From Endotrypanum monterogeii (taxonomy: Eukaryota; Euglenozoa; Kinetoplastea; Trypanosomatida; Trypanosomatidae), in NCBI GenBank assembly GCA_000333855.2, contig CM007342.1:62001-126000 (forward strand): a stretch of DNA of 64,000 nt, read 5' to 3'. Position numbers and translations under genes: made by a program. Positions 40,877-53,305 of this stretch are shown here, piece by piece. Position 1 is the first letter of the stretch, and each line of letters begins with the position of its first letter. The notes under the pieces are model-generated. The model did no database searches, had not been told where the DNA came from, and worked only from the letters and a program-made list of their open reading frames with translations.

Positions 40877-43800
40877 CAATCGATTGCTGGGAACGAAGAT
40901 GAAGCAACTAGCACTGTCTCTACTATGAAAAGATCCCCCTTTTGATCCGTTGAAGAGGGAGGCATACTGTGCGTCAGTAGTGCGTACAGGTGCGCTCGTT
41001 CTTCATTCTCCTCTTTACTCCCGCCGGAGAATAGTCGGTTGTGTGGTTTTCTTTATGCGGGAAGGAGGCGGGGAAAAAAGTGAATGCGAGTGAAAGAGTA
41101 AATAGCGTGTGCTGTGAATGTGGGTGCGCGTTGTCGCAATTTGCGTGCTGTGTCCCTGGTGTACGGAAGGGAAGGAAAAGGGAGAAAAGAGCAGGAGCAG
41201 TCTGTTTAAAAAAAACAAAAAAAAAAAACATCAGCCCCGCAAGGACGAAGCAACAACTAGAACAAGACACAGGTGCGAGCGCAGGTTGACTACATAAATG
41301 CTAAGCCACTTCGCTCTTCTGTATGGTGTTAGCGTTCGAATACAATGTACACGAAATCGAGGAGAGCGACAAAAAGAATGTGTACTAATAATAATGCATA
41401 CAAGCACAATATCGCACACACACACACACAAAAAAAAAGGGAAAAGACTCACCTATCCATGTGAATGAATGCATGTCCGTCCATGGTGAAGCACCCAACA
41501 AATAGAGCAGAAAATGTTGGGAGACATCAAGGAAATCAGAAAAACACCGACCATTAGAAGCGAAATTACGTTTTGAAAGGAGAAAACAAAAAAAAAAAAA
41601 CAAGCGAGAGAGGGGGGGGAAAGAAGCATAGAAAATAACGATCCGCGTTTCATTTCGTCTTGAAAAATATACCTCTACTGCACCCGTTGGAAACCTGATG
41701 TGATTTGGAGAAAAAAAAATAACTCAAAGGCTGAAGTTGATCATCGACATCAGCACTAAAAAAATTTTACTTTTGAAAAAAAAAAAAAGTGTGTGTGCGC
41801 GTGTAGAGAGGGGACCCATCCAACCAGTACAGTGGATACAACGACACCTTTACAGGAAAAAGAAAAAAAACCTGTCGAAAAACATTGTGCAGAAAAAAAA
41901 ACACGACGAGCATTCTGACACGTGTTGAAGGTCGCAGAAAAGCAGTGAGTATGCATCAATGTTTATGCGCAAAGTCGCTTTGTCAAAACCCATCCTCCAG
42001 AGAATACGAAGACGGCACACCTGTCAGACACATTGTGAAATGATACTTCGCAGAACTGAACAGCAAAGCATTCCAGAGAATATCCCTGACGAGAGGAAAA
42101 AAAAACACACAATCGCGAATAAAATCACATCCCTCCACTATCTTTTCATTTCTCCAGTACTCCTTGGTTTTCCTCCCAACCTCTTATCCTGAAACACATC
42201 CACGATATAAAAAAAAAAACAAGCGTCTTTACGTTGCGCGCTTGTGGGGGATTTTTGTTTTTTTGCAGCCTTCTTCCCTTGGTGTCGCACAATCCTACAG
42301 AAAACAAAGGACATTGCAAACATGTTGATTTCTGTATGCCTGTAAGTGTGTATGTGGTGGGAGGGGGCTAGTTGTGGAACAAGAAGAGAAAGACTAAGGA
42401 TTAGGGCTTTGTCGGGAGGAAGGGGAAGGACAAACCGAAGTCAAACAGCGTAACTGAACGATCTCTTCAGAATTTAATCCTACAAGCAAACAGCTTCGTG
42501 GCGATAGGAGAACTGTTTTGCTCCAGATGCACCAAGAAAAAAGAAAAAAAGGTGCTTGTATCTGCATGCTGTTGTGCGCGTGTGCTCGACTAAGTGTGCA
42601 GCTCAGCTCAGCCCTTTCCTGCAGAAGCGTACACAGAAAAAAGTACGCAGAGATGGGCATCTACGATATGATAAGCAGTGGAACACTGAAGTCATTCAGT
42701 GCCGCATTCTCCATCCCCGCTTTCCCTGTGGAATAAAAAAGGAGCAAAACAGCCGTAGCTACGAAAAAAAGGCGACTGGCATGGAAATGCAACACAAAAG
42801 AAAAATCAGAAGAGCACGGGAGTGTGCGCCGACGAGCATGGCAGTGCCCCTCTCCATTGCGCACATCATGAGGATGGCAACAAAGCAGGGTCTATCGACC
42901 CGTACGCGGTCGTCAGAGAATTGTGTGCATCCGCGGATCTCTCATGTGTTCGCGCTCCGCATCGATGTACACAGCGCCTTCCTCGAATAACAGACGAACA
43001 ACAAAAAGAAACGTGACCACTGAACTTGGAAAAATTAGCCTTCAGGGTACAGGTTGTTTGCACAAGTGAAGAAGAAAATGGGGCAAGCGCACCGACGGTT
43101 TTGGTGGACATGGCTGATGTAAGCAACCTTGATATTTTCTCGAGACAGCTTCACGAATTAAAAAAAGCGGAGACTCTTTTAATAATTCATTCAAAAGCGG
43201 TTGTCGGAATATTTCGGAAAGAAGAACAAATACAGACACAATTCACAAGCAACGTAAAGATGTATGGAATATGTGGTAATAGTGGTGTACCATGCCCCCT
43301 TGGCCGCTTTCCCTCATCCACCTTCTTCCGGCAGCGCCTCAACATGGTATCAGTAATACCTTCGTTTTCGCAGTCGGTGGAGCTCAACTCGGGTGCCGTA
43401 CGCGCTTTATTCCCCTGTCCTGTCGGTTCTCTCAACCTGCTTGCGAATCGAAGCTTTGGCCTCATAGGAGATCGCTGGCGATTGATGTAAAAGATGTCAC
43501 ATACGACTGTATGATGGTGTGTGTCGAGTTCACATATGCATAACGGAAAAATATGAGTGAAAGAAACACCTCGCAGACGCACATAAACACGCACAGGTGC
43601 TCGAGGAACAAGGGTCTAGACCCCACAATTTTACATTGGGGAGAGAAATTCGGATATACACGTATCGTGAGGGGCGCGTCTGTAACACAACCCCTTCGGT
43701 CAGACGCACAACCACAGCGTCAAACGCCTCACCCACAACTTGGACAAACCCGTGTAGTACTAGAATATCCATTGCGGTCAGTGTTCCCAAAAATCAACGA

Positions 43801-45301
43801 AGAAATAAATAAATACATTAATAAATAGCAACGGGGTACCGCAACTAGAATACGTTTGGGCCGACATTTGGCGAGCCTGCAGTCCGATCGGACTGCTCTG
43901 AAGCAGGATGCATCAGAAAAAATGAGAAAAAAAAAAAACTAACCACGTCCGGGAGAACCGAGTGGTGAGATCGCTCATAGCGGAGGAGCATAGCACATGA
44001 ATTCTTCGACTAGCAGTTCTCCTCAGTCGGGAGGGGGGGGGTAGCGGGGGACAATTATTTAGAGCTGAAAGGTGTACACCAGTGTATACAGTCGAATTGA
44101 AAATAAGACTCGCAGCGCAAACAATCAAGAAAAAAAAACAAAAATATAGATGAACCTTTTTTTTTAAGTTCAAGTAGGTCAACCTATCCTCCCACAACAA
44201 CATATATATATATATATATTTATTTATGAAAAAGAAAATCGTATAAAGGAAGAAATGAGATCAGTACGTCTTGCTCTACAAATAAATACACCCACCCACA
44301 TATATATGCTTGCATGTGTGGCACTAAATAATGTAGTCGTTGCGTCCCTCCCCCGTGACAGCCGTCTTTTTTTTTTTTTACACAATCTTATCACGCCGAG
44401 CCCGTCACAGATCTGGGGAGGAGGAGGGGTTGCCGAGGTGGGAGGAGAAAAAAAGAAAAAAAAATTCACTCCTGGGAATATGAGACTCGCGCCGGCCGCC
44501 TCGTCTACGGAGCATTTCTTTTTTTTTACGTTTTGAGAAAGGTAGAGCGGCCTCACCGGAGCGGAAAGGAAACAAAAAAGGAAGAGGGAGAGGGGGGGCG
44601 CGTGCAGGTAAAACAAGAGAAAGCACGAGAAGATAAGAAGAGGCCCAGATCACAAGAAAAGGGTCTTTGTAGGAGGCGAAAAAAAAAAACTAAAAAAGGG
44701 GTCCCGGGTGAGGGGGGGGAGACGGCACCATGCCCTTTGCCCTGGGTAACCACACGCATCGCACACCGCGGAAAAGAGAACGTGGCTCTGGATCGCACGC
44801 ACCCGCTAGCGATGACCTTAAAGCCTGCCATATATGGAGAATACAACACAAGCACCGACACCCACCAGCATACATGAGCTGCTGTCGCATTGTGAAGAGA
44901 GAATCCTCGCACTTGCGACAGTGTCTGGGCTAGGCCCTCGTCGTAGGAACACACAATGTGTGTGTGTGTGTGTAGGGGCGGGGAGGGGGAGAAAGGAGAA
45001 AAGGGAGACACTACCAGGGGAGTTGAAAGGAAATAAAAAGACGAGTCGCCGAACGGACACGCGCCGGCACCCTCTCCATATTCTCCATTGCGCTTCTCCA
45101 GACACGTGATTCTTAACCAGCGGCACCTCATTGGTGCTATTTAAAAGCACGTGCCTCGGACGCTGAGCGGATATTAAAAAAAAAAAAAAAGAAGAGAGAA
45201 AAGACAAGAAGACATCCTTTTTTAAAAATAATTTTGTTCTACCTCTTTTTGTTGTATTTCATCTTTTGAAAAGAAAGATATTTTTTTGGTTGTTTTTCTC
45301 A
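40873..45301. other. Long intergenic region downstream of the permease gene
   Basis: About 4.4 kb without a recognised gene. Most is A/G-rich with homopolymers. The part 42800-43800 is non-repetitive and somewhat GC-richer, with overlapping open frames on both strands (plus 43110-43490, minus 43187-43594) that match nothing I know. A TA tract lies at 44203-44218. Pyrimidine-rich minus-strand DNA (44440-44720, 44970-45010) lies nearer the permease. The last 70 bases before the permease stop are T-rich on the plus strand. Confidence 0.5.
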
Positions 45302-46756
45302 TTACACCTGTGCGTAAATGGTAGCGGTGGTGCCGAAACAAACGACGATGATACCACAAAGTAGGAGAATAAGCGAACCGAAGAAATCATACGCGCCGAC
45401 TTTTTTCAGCTCGAAACCTCCGCTGTAGATGAAAAAAAGCGCAGGAAAAACGAAAGCGATGAAGCCTCCGGTGAACGATCCGAGCAGTCCGAACACCACA
45501 GTCACACTTGGGATAAACAGCCCAGCCAGCAGCGCGCAGAGACACAGGAAGGTGCAGAGCAGCGAGTTCTTCCACCACGCGACCGTCTCCAGCTCCCAGC
45601 CGATGACATGATACACGGAGTCGCGGCAAGGCAGAATGTGCAGCGCAAAGGCAACGCAGAGTTTCACGATAAGCCCCATATAGGCCACAGCCATGTAGTA
45701 GTCTGTCAACGGTCGGTACGCCCGCAGCAGCGAGGATTTGACACCGTCACCAAAGTCGCAGTAGCCAAAAAATCCGGCCAACCAGTACAGGGCCGTGCAT
45801 ATCACCATGCTCACTAAGACCTGCAACTCAAAGAAGCGCACGTTAGGCGTGGGAGTTTCATTGAAAACTTGATATGCGTTTGATTGGCAGAGGAATGCGA
45901 AGACAAAATTACCGAGTCCCTGAATGGCGCTATTTCCGGTGGTGAACAAGTTAAGATTTTTTCCTTCGAACCCCACCTTGAGCCCGTGCGTCGCAGAGTG
46001 TACAATGACACAGACGACAAAGAACACAACGAAGACTATCCCAAACAGAGAAACGTAGCGCAGCGAGTTGATCTGGCGTGGGAGTGAGAGTGGCAACATG
46101 AGCAGCAGAAACGTAACTGTCGTCAGCACGCGTTGAAAGCTAAGGGTTTTGTAATATCCCTTTACGCGTTTATCTGAAAGAAATGAGCTCCACAGATCGT
46201 TGATGCAGATGACGTACGCGATGCAGGCACCTATACACTTTAAAAACATTATACAGGCTGCGAAGATGTCGCCCCCGCGTCCAAACAGATACCGCGCCGT
46301 AAGCTCGTAACTTCTGATCCCTGTCTTGCCATAAACGATGGCAAGAAGCCGCACCGAGTACACTGTCAAAAGACAAATGACAATCAAGTATATGGTACCC
46401 ATAATGATGCCAGAGGTTTGGAAGGCGTAGGGCAAACCGAGGATACCGGCACCAACACTGCTCGCTGCCAAGTTAAAAACCCCACTGCCAAAACCACCAG
46501 AGGTCAGCAGACGACCCATCATCCGCTCAGGCCAGGTCGGCACTCTGCCTCCTCCTGTCTCGGCATGGCATTTCATAGAACCGTCCCTTATCTGTGTGAT
46601 AGTTACATGCGTTTCACTCACCTCTTTGCACATGGCCGCGTCGACATCCGCAATGGCATGTTCATCGACGCTCATGGGAGTCGCCGACGACTCTGGGTGG
46701 TTCCGTTGCGAGTCCGGCTGCTGGACCCGTAAGGCATTACTCGGAACACGGAACAT
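45302..46756 (-). CDS. Amino-acid transporter, AAAP family
   Basis: The 484-residue protein starts at the ATG at 46756, about 40 nt after a strong splice acceptor; the frame extends further upstream but that part translates the pyrimidine tract. Residues 1-88 are a polar cytosolic tail. The first membrane segment carries FNLAASSVGAGILGLPYAF (94-112), the signature of amino acid/auxin permeases, and about ten further membrane segments follow to the C-terminus. Trypanosomatids encode a large AAAP family (including arginine, lysine and proline carriers) located in the plasma membrane or internal membranes. Substrate specificity cannot be read from sequence. Such genes often occur in tandem arrays, but only one copy is present here. 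Confidence 0.93.
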   Translation of the reverse strand: MFRVPSNALRVQQPDSQRNHPESSATPMSVDEHAIADVDAAMCKEVSETHVTITQIRDGSMKCHAETGGGRVPTWPERMMGRLLTSGGFGSGVFNLAASSVGAGILGLPYAFQTSGIIMGTIYLIVICLLTVYSVRLLAIVYGKTGIRSYELTARYLFGRGGDIFAACIMFLKCIGACIAYVICINDLWSSFLSDKRVKGYYKTLSFQRVLTTVTFLLLMLPLSLPRQINSLRYVSLFGIVFVVFFVVCVIVHSATHGLKVGFEGKNLNLFTTGNSAIQGLGNFVFAFLCQSNAYQVFNETPTPNVRFFELQVLVSMVICTALYWLAGFFGYCDFGDGVKSSLLRAYRPLTDYYMAVAYMGLIVKLCVAFALHILPCRDSVYHVIGWELETVAWWKNSLLCTFLCLCALLAGLFIPSVTVVFGLLGSFTGGFIAFVFPALFFIYSGGFELKKVGAYDFFGSLILLLCGIIVVCFGTTATIYAQV

Positions 46757-46797
46757 GGCGACTTCGTCTACGTCTTTCTGTGTGCGTCTGTGTACCT

Positions 46798-46868
46798 CTG
46801 TAAATCGATCGACAAAGGAGAAGAGGGAAGGACGTTTCACAAAAAAAAAAAAAGGAAGAGGGCTAAGG
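46798..46868 (-). promoter_or_regulatory. Trans-splice acceptor upstream of the permease
   Basis: The minus strand has two pyrimidine blocks (46837-46862, with 12 T, and 46812-46832) followed by CGATTTACAG, with AG at 46798-46799. It predicts a 5' leader of about 41 nt and supports the ATG at 46756. Confidence 0.55.
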
Positions 46869-47361
46869 CGTTTGCTGAGTTTCACTATAAAAACACACAC
46901 ACGACAAACACTCAATCACGAGATCGGAAGAGAGGCGCAGTGGGCAAACAGAGAAAGGAAAGGCCTATTCGCGTGCCCTAATCTACGGCGGTGTGCGCTG
47001 AGGTTTAAAATGAAAATGTGTTACGTTGACGAGAAAAAAAAAAGGACGAAAAAAAATGACCGAGAAATGGAGAGGTAGACGCGACACTTATTAAAGGAAC
47101 AATCGTAGAAGAGAGGCGTATTTCGTCGTTTAATCTGTTCGGTTGGCGAGCGCTAATGTGGCAGTCTAAATATATATATATATATATAAGTATGTGTATG
47201 TGTGTGGGTGGGGGGGGGACGGGACAGAGGATCGGAATTGAATAAAGAAGAGGTGGAGAACGCTTTGAATGCGGTCAGCATCATGTGCTACGCCTACAGC
47301 ACGGACTTGCGGAGGCACTAAAACTTTCACGAATACACACGCATCTGTATATACATGGTAC

Positions 47362-47397
<36 letters not shown>

Positions 47398-48318
47398 ATT
47401 CGTGAAGGGAGAAGTGTTCGATCATGGGCAAGAGGGATGGTGTCATAGAGAGTTGCTCCAGCGCTCCGTATGTTTGCCTCAGCTACGCAGCGCGGAAAGC
47501 GACTGCGGGAAGAGTGGAGAAAAAAAAGAGGAGGAAGGTAGTGCGACACAAACGTGACGAAACAACTTCAGTGGTATCCCCCAGAGCACCGCCTGAGGCG
47601 AGCAGCGACGCAACGCACTAGGACATCTAGGTGTATATTCTGCTTGTGTTTGATAAACAGTAAATTGCAGTGCGACTGCCTTCTGAAATATTAAATTCGA
47701 AACAAAAAAATCTGATCAAAAAAAAAAAAGGATAAGAAAAAATAAAAAAAGAACAAGAAGTACTGGGGATCCCGTGGAAGACAAAAAAAAAAGAAGGGGG
47801 GTTTGAATACGAGACATCCAGTCTGTGTTACACACCCGTGCACACACACACACACACATATGCAAATTACTAGACGCTGCACATTATTGGGGAACGGATC
47901 TTAGACAGAGCAGGGCACTTCACTTGATCGTTCCCCATCCCCAGGGGAAAAATAATAATAATAAAAATAAAAGGTGATCTGATCTGAGCTGAATGACATA
48001 TGAGCGTATGCCCAACACACCCCACAAGTAGTAGCAGATGAAGAGAGAGGCACCCATCTGCTATTTTGTTTTTCGGGGAGGAGGGGGGGGGGGGGAGGCG
48101 GCATTCCCACTGCTCACGGAAAAAAATGTTATTTGAGAGCTAACTTCTCTCGAAAACTAAGTGCACGGGTTTAACGGTTTACCTACACGCCTCTGAAAGA
48201 CATAAGGAAAAAGGTTAGATGAAAGCAAAACGCAAAATGTCCAGGCAAGGGTATACATATAAATAAATAAATATATATATATGAGGGGTGGTGCACCTCC
48301 GCATTTGCGCAAAGAAAC
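46869..48318. other. Intergenic, repeats
   Basis: A/G-rich spacer with TA tracts (47168-47187, 47362-47381) and TG (47381-47398). A near-palindrome surrounds the second: CGAATACAC at 47332-47340 pairs with GTGTATTCG at 47395-47403, with TA/TG between. G runs occur at 47211-47218 and 48083-48096, and TAAA/AATA units at 48260-48282. No gene was recognised. Confidence 0.6.
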
Positions 48319-49275
48319 TTAGAGCGGTGAGCTTGGCATCGCTGACTGCTGCAGGGCGGCGCTGTCGGCGAAAGTGAGATGCTTCATTGAGGTCTTGGGA
48401 TGCTCCTCGACGGCATCCTCAGACGGCGGGGGTGTAGCCGCCTCGGACAGCCGTGCCTCCCGTTGGTCGCTGCGCTCACCCTCCTCTGATATCAGCGACA
48501 AAACATCTGTGCAGTTTGCAGCACCTGCGACTGTCTCTCTCTCGACCACACCCATGAGAGTGTCCCCTTCCTTTTTCTCTTCGCCCTGGGAAGTCGCACC
48601 CCTTCCCATCGACTCTTCAGGCGGCGATAGCTGCGTGAGCAGCTGAGGCGGCGCAGACGCCTGCGAAGCACTCTCCTCTTGCTGTGTGGTTTGGGTAACA
48701 GGGAGCGTTTCTGCCTTGGGGTCCTCGACGCATGGAGAGTGCTCCCGGACACCGGAATTTTCCCCATCCGCCTTCGCTTGCGGGGATTGAGTAAGGTTTG
48801 ATGTCTCCTGCGCGGATATTGACATCGCAGACGTGAATGCCTCTTCACACTCTGGATCAGCTAGACGGCTCGCCTCTGCCACCGTGTCGTCGCTCACGCT
48901 GGGTACTTCAGCCTCCACGCTGAGGGCTCTGCCCGAAGTACCACCCGCAGTGACCGCACCCGAAAAAATCTCGCCCATGGGCCGGGAAGGGTCTTGAGGT
49001 GTCGCCTCCAATGACGCGCGAGTGCAATCTTCCACATCTGCACTTGTGTGGATCTCTTCGACCTCAATAATACTGGCCATCAAGTTCGGTGCTGTCTGCA
49101 GTTCAGCGCGGTGGCGCTTAGATGCCGGTGTGAGCGAAGCAATGTCAGAGATGGAGACCTGTACGGGATCCTCATCGATGTCGGGTGTGGGCTTGACACA
49201 CTCGTCCACGCTGTGGAGCTGGGACTGCGTCTCAGATATCGACCCACCGCGTTCCTCGATAGCGGGCAGTGACAT
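48319..49275 (-). CDS. Disordered acidic protein, function unknown
   Basis: The 318-residue frame begins at the ATG at 49275 (MSLPAIEER); the upstream part of the frame translates T/C-rich leader. The protein is rich in Ser, Glu, Ala, Thr and Pro throughout, with little hydrophobic content and no domain, signal peptide or membrane segment. Many S/T-P and acidic-flanked Ser sites could be phosphorylated. A short basic patch (SKRHRAE, about residues 52-58) could be a nuclear signal. The codon pattern and the length of clean frame support a real gene. I recognise no family and infer no function. Confidence 0.7.
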   Translation of the reverse strand: MSLPAIEERGGSISETQSQLHSVDECVKPTPDIDEDPVQVSISDIASLTPASKRHRAELQTAPNLMASIIEVEEIHTSADVEDCTRASLEATPQDPSRPMGEIFSGAVTAGGTSGRALSVEAEVPSVSDDTVAEASRLADPECEEAFTSAMSISAQETSNLTQSPQAKADGENSGVREHSPCVEDPKAETLPVTQTTQQEESASQASAPPQLLTQLSPPEESMGRGATSQGEEKKEGDTLMGVVERETVAGAANCTDVLSLISEEGERSDQREARLSEAATPPPSEDAVEEHPKTSMKHLTFADSAALQQSAMPSSPL

Positions 49276-50617
49276 GATCAAAGAATGTGTGCACAAGTAC
49301 GAAAACAAAGCACGGGGGAAAAAAAGATAATCAGCGATCTCTTCGTGAGTAAGATTGTCACTAGTTTGGCAGGGAAAAGGTGGAGAGAAAGGGATGGTGT
49401 TAACGGCGGATGAACACTGGAGTGTCTGAAAAGTAGCCAAAAGTGAAGTGCAGCGATGGGGGTGAGAGGCGGCGGGGGGGGGTGAGAGGGGGCCGGGGTA
49501 GAGGAAGAAGAGCAGGATAGTCTTGTGATTGATCGTGCCGCTAATAATGAACAAAGTCAGCAGCCAATGGTTTGCCTAGTCTCCTCGAAGTGTTCTTGTT
49601 CGGGAAGCGACGCGCAAAAAAAAAAAAAAAGTGAAGAAGAGGAAAGGAGTTGTTGGTTGAACTGAACGAAGTGGCGACTATGTAATTCCATGGTGATAAA
49701 ATGAAGTGGTATAGATGTGTCAATATATATACTCTTTTGATTCTGCAGGGGTTCGCATAGAATAATTTGCGATTGACAGTTATGAGACTATACATATATT
49801 TGTGTGTAGAGAAATATATTTGTACACTGTGACATTCCTTACGCCATGTAATTTAAAAAACTCTCGCAGAGAAACAGGGGAAAAAAGGAGGCGATCAGCA
49901 CGCGGGTGCACTCGCATCATGATAGTTTTTTCCTTGCGCGCACACACAGCGATAAACACGTACGCAATTATGCACCATTTTGCAGCGACCCATCACTATA
50001 ACCGTTCAACAGTGGAATCTGTCGGAGAATAATACCCCGGGTAGAGGCGAGATGATGAAGCACGACGTAAAAATGAAAAATGAGTGGTCGAGTATGGTCT
50101 ACAGAAAGATGACACGAAAAAAAAAAAATGAGCAGGATGAAGGGGAAGGAAGATATGAAGGAGGCAAAACTACAAATATATATATATATATATGTGTGTA
50201 GAGTTTCTTGTCAATATAAATAGTTTTGACAATGCACAAAATAAAAAAAAAAAGGAGTGAGGAGGCACACTTCCACGCACACACGCAGATAAAAAAACAA
50301 GCGTGTATGCATACATCAATAATGCGTACACTATATTTGAATGTTTTTGTGGAAATATGGTGTGCCGTTGAAAGAAAAATGAAAGCGTTTTTTTTTTTTT
50401 TTTTTAACTTGTCGTCTTCTTTTTTTTTCAGTTTGAGGAGAAAGTGTAACCAGAATGAGACGTAAAATGCCATTTGTGTAGCAGTGCATCACATCTCTCC
50501 CCGCATCGCCTCATCCCCTTCCTCCGTAGCCAGAGAAATAATTTTTTCGCCTGTATACCATGCCAAGTGGAATGACACGATGATACCCGTAGTCATTACC
50601 TTTCACACCCATGTGTG
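49276..50617. other. Intergenic spacer
   Basis: Directly upstream of the acidic-protein ATG the minus strand has a C/T tract (49313-49330). A G run lies at 49472-49479, A runs at 49617-49630, and a TA tract at 50177-50193. Poly-T/poly-A tracts (50389-50404, 50419-50428) precede the likely 3' untranslated region of the phosphatase (50470-50617). No gene was recognised. Confidence 0.6.
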
Positions 50618-51382
50618 CTACGCGATCGACCGCACGTAGTAGGTTCGCAACTTCTTCAATTCCTTTTCGCCGAGCCCCAATTCCTTCTCCATGTAAGACT
50701 TCATGGTGCCATACCTCTTCCGCACTTCGTTAAAACTCAGCTCAAGAAAAAATGATTGTGCCCGGTAGAGCAGTTCCATAGCGTCCTTTTGAATAGTGCA
50801 GCTGCCCAGGCGCACTGTTTTGCAGGGTGGCGCTGCGCAGAGCTCATTTGTCAGAAGAAAATCTTCCATGATGGTTTCAGGGGGCACTTCGAGGGCGGTC
50901 AAGAGAAGAGCTGCAGCCACCCCCGTGCGGTCCTTGCCCGCAGTGCAGTGGAACACGGCAGCCTTACCCTTCACCTCAGTGAGTAGAAGCTGGAAAAATT
51001 TTTTGTATGCATCTTTAAAGTCGAGAAGGAACGTCTTTGCGACACGCCGCAGTAACGCCTCCGCGGTTGGCCCGTCCAGCAGCGGCATCCGCAAAACCTC
51101 CTCTCGATAGGAGCAGGCATCGATTGGTATTGAGAAGTATAGGGCACCTGCGCATGTATACGGGGACTGCTCCCGCTCTGCCGCACCACGAAAATCAATG
51201 ATGTACTTCACACCAAGATATTTCACTAAAGATTTCTTGCCCGCATCTGTGGCTTCGCCAATGTTATCGGCACGATAGATAGTTCTGTATTTGAGGGTAC
51301 CCTTTCCATCTTGCGTACGGTAGCCACCAAGATCTCGATAGTTCCGTAGCCCCTCAACCGCAATCACACGTTCGCAGGACAT
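50618..51382 (-). CDS. Atypical tyrosine/lipid phosphatase (Y_phosphatase3, MptpB-like)
   Basis: The 254-residue protein starts at the ATG at 51382 (MSCERV); a longer upstream frame translates a G/C run and is unlikely. Residues 12-21 read LRNYRDLGGY, the N-terminal motif of this group, and IIDFRG follows at 61-66. The P-loop is HCTAGKDRTG at 145-154, with catalytic Cys146 and Arg152. The Lys-Asp pair inside the loop marks the MptpB-like class, which in bacteria acts on phosphotyrosine and phosphoinositides. Length is usual for the family, and no signal peptide or membrane segment is present, so it is probably cytosolic. All catalytic loop residues are intact. Substrate is unknown; lipid and protein phosphatase activity are both possible. 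Confidence 0.9.
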   Translation of the reverse strand: MSCERVIAVEGLRNYRDLGGYRTQDGKGTLKYRTIYRADNIGEATDAGKKSLVKYLGVKYIIDFRGAAEREQSPYTCAGALYFSIPIDACSYREEVLRMPLLDGPTAEALLRRVAKTFLLDFKDAYKKFFQLLLTEVKGKAAVFHCTAGKDRTGVAAALLLTALEVPPETIMEDFLLTNELCAAPPCKTVRLGSCTIQKDAMELLYRAQSFFLELSFNEVRKRYGTMKSYMEKELGLGEKELKKLRTYYVRSIA

Positions 51383-53305
51383 CACGCGTCGTAGTCTCCC
51401 CCCCCCCTTGACGTCTCCCTCTCCCAAAAAGTCGCTGAGGCACACCAGGAGAATTTATTTTTTTTTTGGAAAAATATGTAAAGCACGTGAGTTTATGAAT
51501 GCAATGACACGGTGGATTCCCCACCCTTTCTTCTCCCCCGAAAAAAATAATAATGATATTATACAGAAAGCTGCAATGACACAAAAGAAAAAAAAACTCG
51601 CGTACTTCAACAGACTCATAAACACACTTGCTAAATATATATATATATATATATACTCGTAAAAAAAAAAGACAACAAAAAAATGTGGCCTTATCGAAAA
51701 TCTCGTTTCTTTGTGTGTGTGTGTGTGTGTGTGTCTAGGAACAGAACTTTACGAAACGATGCAACTCTTGTTGTATATGTTTGTATTTACGTATCCCCTC
51801 ACCACTCGCGCACAACACACATCCCAAATGGTACCGCTAACTACCACACCTTTTGAGAAAAAAAAAAGAGGATTACCGAAGCCTCAATTGAGTACGAATA
51901 GAGAGGTAAGAGGGGAGAGAAGCCAAAGCACGAATTGAGGAAGACGAGATGAACAGCCGGGGGAGAGGGGGGGATGGGGAATGTCTTGCGGACAAGGAGG
52001 AAGGTCAAAGGGGTCCACCCGACCAACAGATCTGAACAAATGTATTTGGAATTGATGAGGGAAGCGTCGAGTGGAAAAGAAAAAAAAATTAGAATGTGAG
52101 TATCCGACAAGACCACACAAAACTAAAAAAAAACAAAAAAAGGTCGAGAAAAAAAAACGCGGCTTGCTCGAAGTGTAGTCTCCGCGGTGTCAGAGAGATG
52201 ACGTGGGGAGGGGAAGAGTGAGATCAGTGAGCAGCAACCGTATGTTTCACATGTAGTTTTGATCTTCAGAATTCGAGATGAAGTCGCGCGTGGCAGGCAG
52301 GGTTTTGACGCCTGAGGACCTCGCCCCTGCGACAGATAGAATGAAAATTATTTTTTATATTGATGTGTTTAGCAGAAAGGGGAGCCAAGGTGAAATACGA
52401 AAAAAAAAAAGACTCACCGTTTCCGGAGTCTTTGACCTCGTAGAATTCTGTGCGTGCCACGCCAGAGAGTCGATTGCAAGAAGACACCTACGCACGGACG
52501 CATCGGAGAACAAAAAAAAAAGGATAGTGGGAAGATGAGAATTACTGCATGAGTACTTCATGAACGAGAGAGAGAGAGGATCAGCTCAAACCAGCGAACC
52601 TTTCGGCGGAGGTGTAAGCGAATGGGAAGATGTCCCAAAAAAACATCAAAAGTTTTTTTCTAGTCGTTCCATGCGCGTTCACGGTTACCTAGCCTCTAGG
52701 GAGTGCGTACGCCTGTATGCTGTGTATATGTATTTGTGTGTTGAAGTACTATTTTTTTCCTCCACACAGAAGTTCCGTCACTCCGTTTCCTGTTTATGAC
52801 AGCGAAACGGATATTCATGTAAAAATCATTTTCATGCGGATTTATAATAATAACATACATACATACATATATACATAGATATATAGATAGATATATATGT
52901 ATGTATATACCAAACACACACACACACACACACAGAGTTCACCTCCTTCTTCACTTTCGCAGTGTAGCGCTCGCGCCTCCATCTCGAGGAGCAGAGTTGC
53001 GCAGCGCCTGCTCTAGAGTCCCTTGCCGGTCCCCGGAGCTCCTCAGAGAACTTTCTTTATTGGCAAGTCGCTTTTGTTACTCTCCTGCTCTCCATGTCGC
53101 AAGAATGATGCTGGTGCTCAGCATACGAGTACCGACGGCATTGGTAATCTACTTGCGTACAGTTTTTTTTTGTTTGCTTCTGTTCTTTTGTTTCTAGAGG
53201 GAGTCAAAAACAAACCGTTGCATTCATGGCATCGAGAGAGGTACGCAGCGCATGAATCAGTAGACAATACAACCTCCACCAAAAACGGGTAGAAGACATA
53301 CCTCC
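51383..53305. other. Intergenic, repeats and purine tracts
   Basis: Starts with a G-run/C-run leader of the phosphatase (51400-51411), then TA (51635-51654) and TG (51713-51733) repeats. A/G-rich DNA follows, with ATAC/ATAG-type repeats (52853-52909) and CA (52916-52932). A plus-strand pyrimidine tract ending in TAG at 53163-53197 resembles a splice acceptor but is followed by no long frame. No gene was recognised. Confidence 0.5.
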
